Assembly: GCF_029888045.1 (NCBI RefSeq)
Contig: NZ_JARXRN010000016.1
Span: forward strand, 62,001-126,000
From: Luteimonas rhizosphaericola
GTDB taxonomy: Bacteria; Pseudomonadota; Gammaproteobacteria; Xanthomonadales; Xanthomonadaceae
Length of the DNA stretch: 64,000 nt
Reading direction: 5' to 3'
In this document: positions 9,623 to 18,619 of the stretch, in pieces
Layout of the letters: the number at the start of each line of letters is the position of its first letter
Position numbering within the stretch: the first letter of the stretch is position 1
The notes under the pieces: generated by a model
Seen by the model: the letters and a program-made list of their open reading frames with translations, nothing else
Database searches by the model: none
What the model was told of the DNA's origin: nothing
Position numbers and translations under genes: made by a program

Positions 9623-10441
9623 TCACCCGGGCCCGTCGATCCGCCGGTACAGCGCCTTGGCGACCTGGTGCGCGCCATAGGCCATCAGTCCGACCGCCAC
9701 CGCGACCAGCAGCCAGCCGTGGCCCAGCATCCGCAGCACGTCCTCGGTGCCGGCCGCCGCATCGCTGCGGAATTCACGCCCGGCCACGAACACGAACCAG
9801 CCGATCGGCAGCAGCACCACGCCTCGCGCGGCCGTGCCGACGCGCCCGAGCAGATGCACGCCGCGCGACACCCGCACATCGGCGCCGGCCATCTTGCGGT
9901 CGACATCGCCGGTCCAGGCCTTGCGGAGCTGGTGCAGGCCGTAGCCCATCACCCCGATCCCGACCAGCATCACCAGCCAGGCGCCCAGCGGCTGCTCCAG
10001 CAGGGTACGGATCCAGAGTTCCCGGCCTTCGCCCGCATCGCCGCCGTCGCTCGCGCCGCGCGACAGGCGCCACGCCGTCCACGCCAGCGATCCGTAGATC
10101 ACCGCGCTCAGGCCGTAGAACGCGCGCATCGCCCAGCGCTTCGCGTCCGATCCGCGCGGATGCTCCGGATCCAGCACCGCCTGCACGACGCGCCAGAGCA
10201 CATGGCACAGCAGCCCGGCCGCGACCAGCACGAGCATGAGGCTGCCGCCGCGTTCGTCGGTCAGTTCGGCCAGCGCTCCGGAGGCGCCCTCCGGGCTGCC
10301 CGCCTCCATCGCCGCGCGGAGCGCGATCCAGCCGACCAGGCCGTACACCACGCCCTTGGCCGCATAGCCGAGCCTGGCCAGCGGCGGCACCCAGCCGGCC
10401 ACTTCGCGCGCCGTGCGCGCACCCGCCACGTCGAGATCCAT
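9623..10441 (-). CDS. DUF1206 integral membrane protein
   Basis: A 272-residue protein built of three similar two-helix units, the DUF1206 pattern. Each unit has a helix starting with a [LF]xRxGxxAxGxxY-like motif: LARLGYAAKGVVYGLVGW, then AMRAFYGLSAVIYGSLAW, then LGRVGTAARGVVLLPIGW. Each is followed by a second hydrophobic helix, making six predicted membrane segments. The ATG at 10441 (MDLDVAGART) was chosen because upstream in-frame sequence is Arg-rich and unlike the family. The function of the family is unknown. The 296 bases between this gene and the chemoreceptor start show nothing recognisable beyond likely promoter space. Confidence 0.85.
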   Translation of the reverse strand: MDLDVAGARTAREVAGWVPPLARLGYAAKGVVYGLVGWIALRAAMEAGSPEGASGALAELTDERGGSLMLVLVAAGLLCHVLWRVVQAVLDPEHPRGSDAKRWAMRAFYGLSAVIYGSLAWTAWRLSRGASDGGDAGEGRELWIRTLLEQPLGAWLVMLVGIGVMGYGLHQLRKAWTGDVDRKMAGADVRVSRGVHLLGRVGTAARGVVLLPIGWFVFVAGREFRSDAAAGTEDVLRMLGHGWLLVAVAVGLMAYGAHQVAKALYRRIDGPG

Positions 10442-10592
10442 CCTGCACTCCCTGGTCTGGAGGCGCATTGATGGCAGCATGGCTGTCCTGCGCACGTGAA
10501 CCTGTACGCGCACGTGTCGGGCGCCGCACGGGCGATGACCCATGACGCGCAACGCCTGAAGCGGAACTCGCGCGGACGCCCGTGCCCGTACC

Positions 10593-12110
10593 CTACTCGG
10601 CCGCGGACCCCTCGGACTGCCAACCCAGGTCCGGTTCCGGGTGGTAGCCGATGTCCATCGCATCCAGATGCGGTCGCAGCGCACCCATGCGCCGCACGAA
10701 GTCCGCGTAGCGGCGCTGCGCGGTGGGCGTCCAGGCGACCTCGGCGGCCGCGGCCAGGCGCGGCCACAGGCGGTTGTCGGCGGCGGCATCGGTGTGCACC
10801 AGCTCGGTCCACAGCGCGGCCTCGATGCCCAGCGCGGTCGGGAACGGCGTCGGGTCGAAGGCGTACAGCCGCGCCAGCGGCACGCCCTCCTTGCGGCACC
10901 AGTCGTAGGTCTGCGGCTGGCCGGCGTAGTTGCCGTGGTCGATGTAGAAGTACGAACACGGCGAGAGGATCAGCGGATGGCCTTCCTCGACCGCCGCGGC
11001 GATGTCGTAGCCGTCGTTCCAGAACTGGAAGACCACGTCGGGAGCGGTGTCGGCAACCGATCCTTCCTCCCAGAAGATGGCCGTGCGCCCCTGCTCCGCG
11101 ACCATCGCCGCGGTGCGCGAGACGAACTCCGCGTATCGCGGATGCTTGATCTCGTCGCCGCCCATGTGGATTTCCCGCGACGGGAAGATCGCGAGCACTT
11201 CCTCCAGCACCTGCTGGACAAACGGGTACACCACCTCGGGCTTGTCCAGGCACAGCACGCTGAAGCCGACCTCCAGGCCCGAATACGGCGCCAGGTTGTC
11301 CTCGTCGTCGCACGCCAGTTCGTTGTACGACGCCAGCGCCGCCTGCACGTGGCCGGGCACGTCGATCTCGGGCACGATGGTGATGCCGCGCGCCTGCGCG
11401 TAGGCCACCAGGTGGCGCAGTTCGTCCTGGGTGTACCAGCCGCTGCGGCCGCCTTCCACCGCGCTGGCGCCGCCGATCTCCACCAGCTTCGGCCAGCGTT
11501 TGATCTCGATCCGCCAGCCCTGGTCGTCGGTCAGGTGCAGGTGCAGACGGTTGAGCTTGAAGCGCGCCATGCGGTCGATCGTCCGTTCGACGTAGTCCAC
11601 CGGCAGGAAGCTGCGCGCCACGTCCAGCGACAGGCCGCGCCAGCGGTATGCCGGTGCGTCCACGATCTCCAGCCGCGGCAGCCGCAGCTCGGCCTGCGGC
11701 TGCGCCGGCAGCAGCTGGCGCAGCGTCTGCACCGCGTGCAGCAGGCCGGCGTCGGTACGCGCGACCAGCTGCACGTGATCGCCAACCACCAGCCGGTAGC
11801 CCTCGTCGCCCAGCGCAGCGTCGTCGAACCGCTGCAGGTGGATGCGCACCGACGCCGCGGCGTCGACGCCGATCTCCAGCGCATCCAGGGTCCGCTTCAG
11901 CGCGGCCGCGGCATCGGGCGCCGATGCCGTGTCGCGCAGTTCCACCGCGCCAGCGATGCGGAGCTCCCCCGGGTGCATCGAGACCGACCGCGGCAGCGGT
12001 ACCAGATGCGGTGCGGCGTTCGCCGCGTCGGGTTCCGCCACGGCAGCGACCGGAGCGGCGGCCAAAGCAGTCGCGGCCAGCATTGCGAACAACACGCGCT
12101 TGAACGTCAT
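10593..12110 (-). CDS. Secreted GH20 beta-N-acetylhexosaminidase
   Basis: A 505-residue exported glycosidase that removes terminal GlcNAc/GalNAc from chitin oligomers, peptidoglycan fragments or glycans. It has a signal peptide (about 1-25, cleaved near AVA-EP), a GH20 N-terminal alpha/beta domain (35-155) and the TIM-barrel catalytic domain starting at YRWRGLSLDVARSF. Catalysis is by the substrate-assisted pair Asp319-Glu320 in IHMGGDEIKHP. HLHLTDDQGWRIEIKRWP and PEIDVPGH are further family motifs. It is somewhat shorter than two-domain hexosaminidases and lacks a carbohydrate-binding module. It stands alone, divergent from a flavin reductase. Together with the secreted proteases here it fits a polymer-degrading lifestyle. 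Confidence 0.94.
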   Translation of the reverse strand: MTFKRVLFAMLAATALAAAPVAAVAEPDAANAAPHLVPLPRSVSMHPGELRIAGAVELRDTASAPDAAAALKRTLDALEIGVDAAASVRIHLQRFDDAALGDEGYRLVVGDHVQLVARTDAGLLHAVQTLRQLLPAQPQAELRLPRLEIVDAPAYRWRGLSLDVARSFLPVDYVERTIDRMARFKLNRLHLHLTDDQGWRIEIKRWPKLVEIGGASAVEGGRSGWYTQDELRHLVAYAQARGITIVPEIDVPGHVQAALASYNELACDDEDNLAPYSGLEVGFSVLCLDKPEVVYPFVQQVLEEVLAIFPSREIHMGGDEIKHPRYAEFVSRTAAMVAEQGRTAIFWEEGSVADTAPDVVFQFWNDGYDIAAAVEEGHPLILSPCSYFYIDHGNYAGQPQTYDWCRKEGVPLARLYAFDPTPFPTALGIEAALWTELVHTDAAADNRLWPRLAAAAEVAWTPTAQRRYADFVRRMGALRPHLDAMDIGYHPEPDLGWQSEGSAAE

Positions 12111-12526
12111 CGGCGATCGATCCCCATCGTCGGCCTCGGCGGGCCGGAGCAGCGTGCACTGTCCCCGCGGGGCGGATGTTTGTCCACCCGTGATGCATCG
12201 CCCGTGCAGCGCGTCCGGTCGCGACACGCGGGACATTCCATGTCGCGCTGCAGCCCGCTCCGGACCGGGCACCCGCGACGCCGGCTTCACTCTTCCAGCG
12301 GCATCGTCCACTGCCGGGCGGAACACGCCGCCTGATCTCCGCTCCGCCGCGGCGGAGGCGTTGGATGGCGAGTCCGGATCCGGCGGCGACATCCGGAGTC
12401 CGCGCCGTGTCCGGAATGCGCGGCCGACGGCGCGTCACCGGGGCGCCAGCGGATCGCCCCGACACGGATCTCCGACCTCCCTCTGCACGGCCGCAGACAT
12501 GCCACTCCGGCCAGGAACCGCCACAC
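12111..12526. other. Intergenic region between divergent genes, no gene seen
   Basis: 416 bases between the hexosaminidase (minus) and the flavin reductase (plus). Open frames crossing it on both strands are Arg/Pro-rich and have no recognisable protein. It must hold both promoters, but no consensus boxes or operator could be picked out. Confidence 0.5.
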
Positions 12527-13609
12527 ATGACCGATACGCCCACGCCCCCCGCACGCAAGGGCCAACCCGACCCGAAGCTCGACCGCGACGAGTTCGAGCG
12601 CCGCTATCGCCTCGCGTTCACCGATCCGGCGTTCGACGCCCACCGCGCGTCCATCGACCGTCTCACCGCCATCGCCTGGGACGCGTACGACGAAGGGCGC
12701 AAGGCGCCGCATACGCACCCCGCAGGACCGGGGTTCGACGATCCCTCGTACCGGCTCTCGGACGAATGGCGCGCGGCGCGTGACGCGATCGACGCCGCCG
12801 CGCAGCGCCAGCGGAGCGCAGGCAGCCCCGACCGCCTGCTGCTGGTCTGCGCCTCGCCGCGCAGCGAACACACCTGCCCCGGCGAGATGTCCAAGACCTG
12901 GCGCCTGCTGGACGCCGCGCGCGAGGCCGCGACCGCGGCCGGCGCGGAATGCGACGTACTCGAACTCAATCGCACCACGTCGGAGTACGGCCGCACCATC
13001 CATCCGTGCAAGGGCTGCGTGTCCACCGCGATGCCGCTGTGCCACTGGCCGTGTTCCTGCTACCCCAACCATGGCCTCGGCCAGCACCACGACTGGATGA
13101 ACGAGATCTACCCGCTGTGGGCCGGTGCCCACGGCGTGCTGATCGTGACCCCGGTGCACTGGAACCAGGCGACCTCGCCGCTGAAGCTGATGATGGACCG
13201 GCTGGTATGTGCAGACGGCGGCAATCCCGATCCCACGAGCACCCACGGCAAGGACGCCGAGCGTGCGAAGCGCATCGAACTCGACGGCTGGGACTATCCG
13301 CAGCATCTGGCTGGCCGCGCCTTTTCGGTGATCGTGCACGGCGACGCCGAGGGCACGCAGCCCGTGCGCCACGCGCTGGCGGACTGGCTGCGGGGCATGG
13401 GGCTGATCGATGCCGGCGCGAAATCGCAGGTCGACCGCTTCATCGGCTACTACGAACCCTATGCCACCAGCCACGACGCGCTCGACCGGGACCAGGCCAT
13501 CCTGGAAGAAAGCCGAAACGCCGCCCGCGCCCTGGTCGAACGCGTCCGTCAATTGCGTGCAGGCGAGCGCGAGGCCGGTGACTCGCTCGAATCCCCGAGA
13601 CAGAAGTAG
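12527..13609 (+). CDS. Flavodoxin-like NAD(P)H-dependent FMN reductase with N-terminal extension
   Basis: A 360-residue protein. The core (about 100-280) is a flavodoxin-like fold starting LLLVCASPRSEHTCPGEMSKT, where the first strand and phosphate loop bind FMN. It continues with HPCKGCVSTA and GVLIVTPVHWNQATSPLKLMMDR, the motif found in WrbA/iron-sulfur-flavoprotein-type reductases. The cluster of cysteines (CKGC, then CHWPCSCY) is typical of the iron-sulfur-flavoprotein branch, though the spacing is not a clear Fe-S site. The N-terminal 90 residues are charged and carry no known domain. The ATG has AGGAA about 9 bases upstream. It probably reduces quinones or nitro compounds; the substrate is unknown. 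Confidence 0.8.
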   Translation: MTDTPTPPARKGQPDPKLDRDEFERRYRLAFTDPAFDAHRASIDRLTAIAWDAYDEGRKAPHTHPAGPGFDDPSYRLSDEWRAARDAIDAAAQRQRSAGSPDRLLLVCASPRSEHTCPGEMSKTWRLLDAAREAATAAGAECDVLELNRTTSEYGRTIHPCKGCVSTAMPLCHWPCSCYPNHGLGQHHDWMNEIYPLWAGAHGVLIVTPVHWNQATSPLKLMMDRLVCADGGNPDPTSTHGKDAERAKRIELDGWDYPQHLAGRAFSVIVHGDAEGTQPVRHALADWLRGMGLIDAGAKSQVDRFIGYYEPYATSHDALDRDQAILEESRNAARALVERVRQLRAGEREAGDSLESPRQK

Positions 13610-13677
13610 GCGGTGTATGCGGCGATCGCGCACAGGTTTGCGGTGATCCCGTACGGCGCCGCGTGTAGTGAGTCGAT

Positions 13678-13746
13678 CCCGGGTGCGCTGCGCTTACCCG
13701 GGCTACAGCACACTCCCGTAGCCCGGGTAAGCGAAGCGCACCCGGG
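13678..13746. repeat. Inverted pair of GTAG-headed REP palindromes
   Basis: Two 29-base copies (13678-13706 on the minus strand, 13718-13746 on the plus strand) lie 11 bases apart with their GTAG heads facing each other. Each is GTAG followed by a hairpin CCCGGGT...ACCCGGG with a small inner GCG/CGC stem. This pair has CCCGGGT stems where the other copies in the window have CCCGGAT. The GTAG tetranucleotide next to a hairpin is the hallmark of bacterial REP sequences such as those of Stenotrophomonas. It lies between convergent genes. Confidence 0.85.
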
Positions 13747-13788
13747 GCTTTTCAACAGTTGCGCACGGCGACGTCGCCTCGCCTGCGC

Positions 13789-14280
13789 TCACGTCTCGTC
13801 GAGCATCCCGTGCCGCCGGTGCCACGCCTCGAGCGACTCCTCCGGAAACTCCGCGAAGTGCACCTCGTTCACCCCCTGCGGCACCCCCACCCAGTTCGCC
13901 TTCGAGTCGAGCAGCATGTGCACCCGCTCCGGGGCCTCGGGGAGCGGCGTGTCGATCGCCGAGGCGTGCGGATGCACCAGCTCCGGCCACTCCGGATCGA
14001 ACAGCCACAGCGCACTGCCGCACCCGGTGCAGAAGTGCCTGCGCGCGGAACTCACGCGACAGCCGCCGTCGCCTTCGCGGATCTTCGCCTGGTAGACGCC
14101 CAGGTGTTCGCGCCCTTCGATCTCGAGCGTGTCCGCGCGCGCCCCGAGGTTGACCGCACTGCCGCTGCCGCCGGCGGTCTTGCGGCAGATCGAGCAGTAG
14201 CAGTGCATGAACGGCACCGGCGCATAGGCCTGGCAGCGGAAGCGGACGTTACCGCAGTGGCAGGAGCCTTCGAGTCGCAT
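13789..14280 (-). CDS. GFA-family zinc-binding protein
   Basis: A 163-residue member of the GFA/CENP-V fold. Zinc-binding cysteines are in GSCHCGNVRF, HCYCSICRKTAGG and FCTGCGSALW. It is longer than the GFA protein at 2142-2534 and only distantly similar, so the two are not a recent duplication. The C-terminal part (HMLLDSKANWV, then FAEFPEESLEAWH) is the conserved tail of one GFA subgroup. The start has GAGG 5 bases before the ATG. Catalytic function is unproven for most members. Confidence 0.87.
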   Translation of the reverse strand: MRLEGSCHCGNVRFRCQAYAPVPFMHCYCSICRKTAGGSGSAVNLGARADTLEIEGREHLGVYQAKIREGDGGCRVSSARRHFCTGCGSALWLFDPEWPELVHPHASAIDTPLPEAPERVHMLLDSKANWVGVPQGVNEVHFAEFPEESLEAWHRRHGMLDET

Positions 14281-14517
14281 GGTCGCCTCGCGCGCGGGTC
14301 GGATCGCGAACCCTAGCCCCCGAGGCGCGAACAGGGCGTGCAGCGGCCTGCGCCGGCGCAGCTCCACGCGGCGACGATGTCGGACCCTGCCGCATCCATT
14401 GCGTCGCGACCACGGTGCGGCATCCGAGCCGGAGCTGACATCCGGCCGATCGCGCGGTTGAGAACCCGCCTGCGGCCCCAAGATCGGGTGTCCCGCCGCG
14501 CCAGACAGGGCCTCGCC

Positions 14518-14979
14518 GTGACCGACTGGTTCAATACCCTCACCCGCATCGTCAACCGCCATGAACGCCCCGACGATCCCCATGCCCTGCCGCGGGCGGC
14601 CGCGGCGCTGCTGCTGGAGATGGCCGTCACCGCCGAGGGCGGGGATGCGGTGGAGCTCGAGGTGGTGCACCGCGCGATGGCCACGGCGTTCGCGATGCCG
14701 GCCGGCGAGCTCGAAGCGCTCATCGGACAGGCGCACGCCGCCAGGCGGCAGTCGATCTCGCTGCACGAGTTCACCCGCGACCTGCGCCCCGGGCTGGCAC
14801 CCGACCAGCGCGCCGAGCTGGTCGAGTGGCTGTGGCGGGTCGCCTTCGCTGACGCGCGCCTGGACAAGCACGAGGAACTGATGGTGCGCCGCGTGGCCGA
14901 CCTGCTCGGCGTTCCGCACGCCGAGTTCATCCGCCGCAAGCACCTGGCCAGGGCCGAAGCGGGCGAAGCGAAGTCCTAG
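14518..14979 (+). CDS. TerB-like tellurite-resistance domain protein
   Basis: A 153-residue all-helical protein matching the TerB/DjlA-N-terminal domain: ALLLEMAVTAEGGDAVELEVVHRAM in the first half and LVEWLWRVAFADARLDKHEELMVRRVADLLGV in the second. The duplicated acidic helical pattern is thought to bind metal. The start is a GTG (VTDWFNTL), chosen because the conserved sequence begins here and the upstream frame is Arg-rich; an AGGG sits upstream. TerB-domain proteins are common outside tellurite operons and no other ter gene is nearby, so the name describes the fold only. Confidence 0.8.
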   Translation: MTDWFNTLTRIVNRHERPDDPHALPRAAAALLLEMAVTAEGGDAVELEVVHRAMATAFAMPAGELEALIGQAHAARRQSISLHEFTRDLRPGLAPDQRAELVEWLWRVAFADARLDKHEELMVRRVADLLGVPHAEFIRRKHLARAEAGEAKS

Positions 14980-15141
14980 GCGCCGTCCCGAGCGCGCGAA
15001 CGCCCGGGCCGCGGTGATGCATGTCTGCAAGCCCGTATCGGCGGTGCATCGGTCGGGCGATGGAACCGGCCTCTCGATCACGCCCTCACCACGCCCGGCG
15101 TCGCACCTTGCCCCCATCATCCGCACGGGAGGGGTACCACC

Positions 15142-15672
15142 ATGGCCACACGCGACATCCTCAAGACCCTGAAGGCCGAGCACGACGCGCTGCGGGGCCT
15201 GTTCGAGGAGATGGAGTCGACCACCGACCGCGCCGGCAAGAAGCGGGCCGAGCTGCTGGTGAAGATCAAGGCCAACCTGCTGCCCCACGCCAAGTGGGAG
15301 GAGACGGTGTTCTATCCGAAGTTCGCCGAGCGCGCCGACCGCGACGGACTCAAGACCCATGCCGAAGCGGTCGAAGAGCACCGCGCGGTCGAGAACACGG
15401 TGCTGCCGGACGTGCATGCCGCCGATTTCAAGACGCCGCAGTTCGCAGGCCGGGTCAAGGTGTTCGGCGAGATGATCGATCACCATGCCAGCGAGGAAGA
15501 GTCGACCATGTTCTCGATGGCGCGCAAGCTCTTCACGCCCAGCGAGCGGGCCGAACTGGACGTGGCCTACGAGGAGTGGAAGGCATCGCCCGCGGCGGCG
15601 GCGCTGTCGGCCGTGGCGGACGTGCAGACCGGGATGAAGGCCGCCGTGCGCAAGGTGACGCGACGCGCCTGA
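15142..15672 (+). CDS. Hemerythrin HHE-domain protein
   Basis: A 176-residue four-helix-bundle protein of the hemerythrin/HHE type. The di-iron ligand pattern is visible as KAEHDALRGLFEEME (His, then Glu one helix later), LLPHAKWEETVFYP (HxxxE), EEHRAVENTV and IDHHASEEESTMF. These proteins bind a non-haem di-iron centre and are linked to oxygen, NO or iron-stress handling. There is no signal peptide, so it is cytoplasmic. The ribosome site GGGAGG lies before the ATG. It appears to be a single-gene unit between the TerB-like and carboxypeptidase genes, all on the plus strand. Confidence 0.9.
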   Translation: MATRDILKTLKAEHDALRGLFEEMESTTDRAGKKRAELLVKIKANLLPHAKWEETVFYPKFAERADRDGLKTHAEAVEEHRAVENTVLPDVHAADFKTPQFAGRVKVFGEMIDHHASEEESTMFSMARKLFTPSERAELDVAYEEWKASPAAAALSAVADVQTGMKAAVRKVTRRA

Positions 15673-15853
15673 GCGGAAGTTGCGCGTTGAGCTTCGTTGG
15701 CAGACCGCGCGCCTTGCGCATCTCTCGCACCTCGGGCATGCGTAAGACCGCCTGCATCCGGCCCAACGCCGCGCGCCGGTCTGCGACTGCGAAGGTTTGA
15801 CAACGCGCACCGCGCTTCGGAGCATGCAACGCTTTCCGATCGGGCGTTCCGTC

Positions 15854-17221
15854 ATGCCGAAGATGTTCCTGCTGCCGCTGCTGCTTCCGGCACTGCTGTG
15901 GCCGCACGCCGCTTCGAGCCAGGCGCCGCCGGCGGCGCAGGCATCGGCCCCACTGCAGGCCGGCCTGCCGCCGGCGCCTGCATGGCTGGATGCGGTGGAC
16001 CGGCTGTACGACACCCGCATCCGGGTGGACGGGCTGGAGGATCGCCGCTTCCAGCCCGAGCACTGGTGGTCGGTGGCCGGCCCGCTGGCCAGCGAGGCCC
16101 GCGGCTTCGGGACCGAGACCATCGGTCGCAGCGCCGAGGGACGCCCGCTGCGCCATGTGTCCTGGGGCGAAGGCGACACGCGCGTGCTGCTGTGGTCGCA
16201 GATGCATGGCGACGAGAGCACCGCGTCGATGGCGCTGGCGGACCTGTTCCGCTTCCTGGGCGAACATCCCGATCATCCGCTGGTCCGGCGACTGCGCGAG
16301 CGCACCACGCTGCACGTGTTCCCAATCGTCAATCCGGATGGGGCGGCGCGCTTCCAGCGGCGCAACGCGCAGGGCATCGACATCAACCGCGATGCGCGCG
16401 CCCTCGCCTCGCCCGAGGGACGCGCCCTGCACGACCTGCGCGAGCGCCTGAAGCCGCGATTCGGCTTCAACCTGCACGACCAGGACGTGGGCACCCGGGT
16501 CGGCGACAGCGGGCGCGGCACCGCGATCGCCCTGCTGGCCCCGCCGTTCAACGAAGCGCGCGAGGTCGACGACGCCCGCGCCCGCGCGATCGAGGTGTCG
16601 GTGGCCATCCGCGCCGTGCTCGAGCCGTACGTCGGCGGCTACATGGCGAAGTGGGACGACACCTTCAATCCGCGCGCCTTCGGTGACCTGACCGCGCAGG
16701 CGGGCGTGTCGACGATCCTGATCGAGTCCGGCGGCATCGAAGGCGACCTGCAGAAGCAGCGCCTGCGCAAGCTCAATTTCCTCGCCCTGGCCGGCGCCCT
16801 TGACGCCATCGCCACCGGCAGTCACGCCAGCCTGCCGCATGCGCCCTACCAGGACCTGCCCGAGAACGGCGCCGGCTGGGCCGACCTGCGCATCGTCGGC
16901 GGCACGCTCGCCGTGCCGGGCCAGGCACCGGCACAGGTCGACCTGCTGGTCGAGTTCGACGACGCCCTGCTCGAACGCGGCGGCCGCCTGATCGACGTGG
17001 GCGACCTCGCCGATCGCAGCGCGCGCCGCACCATCGACGCCAGCGGGCTGTACATCGTGCCGGTAGCGGCACCCGGGGGCGACACAGCCGCGCAGGCCCA
17101 TCCCATCGAGCCGCGCGTGCCCGCGTACTTCCACCTCAGCCGCGATCCCGAGGGCCGCAAGATCGTGTGGACGCTGGCCGGGGACGTCGATCCGTCGCGG
17201 CGCGAACCCGCCGCCGACTGA
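15854..17221 (+). CDS. Secreted M14-family zinc carboxypeptidase
   Basis: A 455-residue protein with a signal peptide (MPKMFLLPLLLPALLWPHAA, cleaved near SSQ-A). The peptidase domain has the M14 zinc ligands His118 and Glu121 (QMHGDEST), His208 (FNLHDQD), and the catalytic Glu291 in LIESGG. PIVNPDGAARFQRRNAQGID with DINRD forms the substrate-binding Asn-Arg pair. These match the M14 group found in Xanthomonadales. The C-terminal 120 residues form an additional beta-rich part with no known active residues. Two earlier in-frame ATGs (15797, 15824) would add a charged lead before the signal peptide and were not used. Likely role: trimming peptides in the periplasm or outside. Confidence 0.9.
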   Translation: MPKMFLLPLLLPALLWPHAASSQAPPAAQASAPLQAGLPPAPAWLDAVDRLYDTRIRVDGLEDRRFQPEHWWSVAGPLASEARGFGTETIGRSAEGRPLRHVSWGEGDTRVLLWSQMHGDESTASMALADLFRFLGEHPDHPLVRRLRERTTLHVFPIVNPDGAARFQRRNAQGIDINRDARALASPEGRALHDLRERLKPRFGFNLHDQDVGTRVGDSGRGTAIALLAPPFNEAREVDDARARAIEVSVAIRAVLEPYVGGYMAKWDDTFNPRAFGDLTAQAGVSTILIESGGIEGDLQKQRLRKLNFLALAGALDAIATGSHASLPHAPYQDLPENGAGWADLRIVGGTLAVPGQAPAQVDLLVEFDDALLERGGRLIDVGDLADRSARRTIDASGLYIVPVAAPGGDTAAQAHPIEPRVPAYFHLSRDPEGRKIVWTLAGDVDPSRREPAAD

Positions 17222-17278
17222 CGGCCGCCGCGCGATCGGGCGCGGCGCGGCCGGACGACCGGCACAACCGTCGCTGCG

Positions 17279-18337
17279 TCAGGCGCCGGCCGCCTCGACG
17301 GTTGCGCATTCCTCCGCATCGACGGCCGCCTGCGCGCGGCTGCCGCGCAGCAGGTGCCCCAGCGGGCCCAGCGCTGTCCCGTCGCGATCGCGCTCCAGCT
17401 CGTCGAGCGCCTGCCGCACGCGCGCCGACAGGCCCCAGTCGGCGGAAATCGACCGCGCACAGCGCACCGACCAGGTGTCGAGCAGCATGGCCACGGTGTC
17501 GGCATCGGGCACGCCATCGACGCGCCTGGTCCAGATGTCGCGCAGCACCTGGACCACCACCACCGACCCCAGCCCGTACAGCAGCGCCAGCAGCTGCGCG
17601 GCATGCAGGTCGTCGCGGCTCGCCTGCCGCGGCCGGTCCTCGGCGATTCCCGCCGAGCGCAGGGTGTGGTCCCACAGCCGCTGCGCGCAGCGGGCGAACA
17701 CGCTGCCGTCGTCGGTGATCACCGGCTGCAGCAGCGCGGCCATGACCGTCCGGCGCAGGCCTTCGGTGCCGAGCAGCGCCACCGCCCGTTCCAGCTGTTC
17801 GACCGGTGCGGCCTGCCTGCGGTACGTCGCGCTGTTGGCGATGCGCAGCAGGTTGCCGGCCAGCGCCGGATCCTGCGCGAGGATCGCGGCAATGGAGGCG
17901 GCGCTGGCCGCGGGATCGTTGATGGCGCGGCTCAGCTGGGGCAGCAGCTGCGGGCGACGCGGTACGTAGCGCGGATGCGCATCGATGCGCGACAGCACGT
18001 CGGTCGCCGCCGCCACGGCGGCCGCATGGGATGCGGCGGGACGCGCTGCCAGCGCCGTCGCGTCGGCGAACGCGGGCGCGCACAGGCGCCGCAGCATCGC
18101 GCGTTCGGATTCCGGAGCGGTGGCATCGGGTTCCGCGTCTTCGGCTCGTGGCGTGGCATCGGATACGCCGGGCCCGGCAGCGACGGTGGACCGGATCACG
18201 GCGGTCGTAGCGGGAGCGGATGTCCGCAGAACACTCCCGTTTCCACGCCGGCGCACGGCCAGCGCCAGCCCCGATGCGGCCAGCGCTCCCAGGGCAAGCA
18301 GGATCAACATCCACATGGTCGGCACGGTCGTCGTCAT
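17279..18337 (-). CDS. Membrane-anchored HDOD-domain protein
   Basis: A 352-residue protein with one N-terminal membrane helix (about 7-27, MWMLILLALGALAASGLALAV), a disordered Ala/Pro-rich linker of 60 residues, and an HDOD domain (about 130-320). Family marks are LLPQLSRAINDPAASAASIA, LLRIANSATYR and VALLGTEGLRRTVMAALL. HDOD domains are relatives of HD phosphohydrolases that lack the catalytic His-Asp residues and act in signalling, often with c-di-GMP or chemotaxis. The start has a GGGGGAG ribosome site. The carboxypeptidase converges on it with only 57 bases between the stop codons. Confidence 0.88.
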   Translation of the reverse strand: MTTTVPTMWMLILLALGALAASGLALAVRRRGNGSVLRTSAPATTAVIRSTVAAGPGVSDATPRAEDAEPDATAPESERAMLRRLCAPAFADATALAARPAASHAAAVAAATDVLSRIDAHPRYVPRRPQLLPQLSRAINDPAASAASIAAILAQDPALAGNLLRIANSATYRRQAAPVEQLERAVALLGTEGLRRTVMAALLQPVITDDGSVFARCAQRLWDHTLRSAGIAEDRPRQASRDDLHAAQLLALLYGLGSVVVVQVLRDIWTRRVDGVPDADTVAMLLDTWSVRCARSISADWGLSARVRQALDELERDRDGTALGPLGHLLRGSRAQAAVDAEECATVEAAGA

Positions 18338-18619
18338 TCGCTCCCCCTGGGCCCTCCCCGGCCGCGGGCGCCATTCAACCATGGCGCGCGCCCGCGTCGG
18401 TGGCGGCGCCTGCCGGGGTTATCGGCCGGGGGCGGCGGATCGACAGTCCGTCGGGCATTGCCGGATTCCGTCGCGACGGCGGCGCGCCCGGCGATCGCCG
18501 GCGGAGGGCGCTTCCGGTGCGCCGTCGCGGATAACGACACGCCCTGCCGCGACCTCCCGTGACGCCGCCCACATCTTCCCCTCGATAGACTCGGCCACAC
18601 TCCCTCCCAGGCGATCCCC

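Noticed and set aside
14518..14979. Tellurite-resistance operon
   Set aside because: Only a TerB-like domain is present; no other ter genes accompany it.
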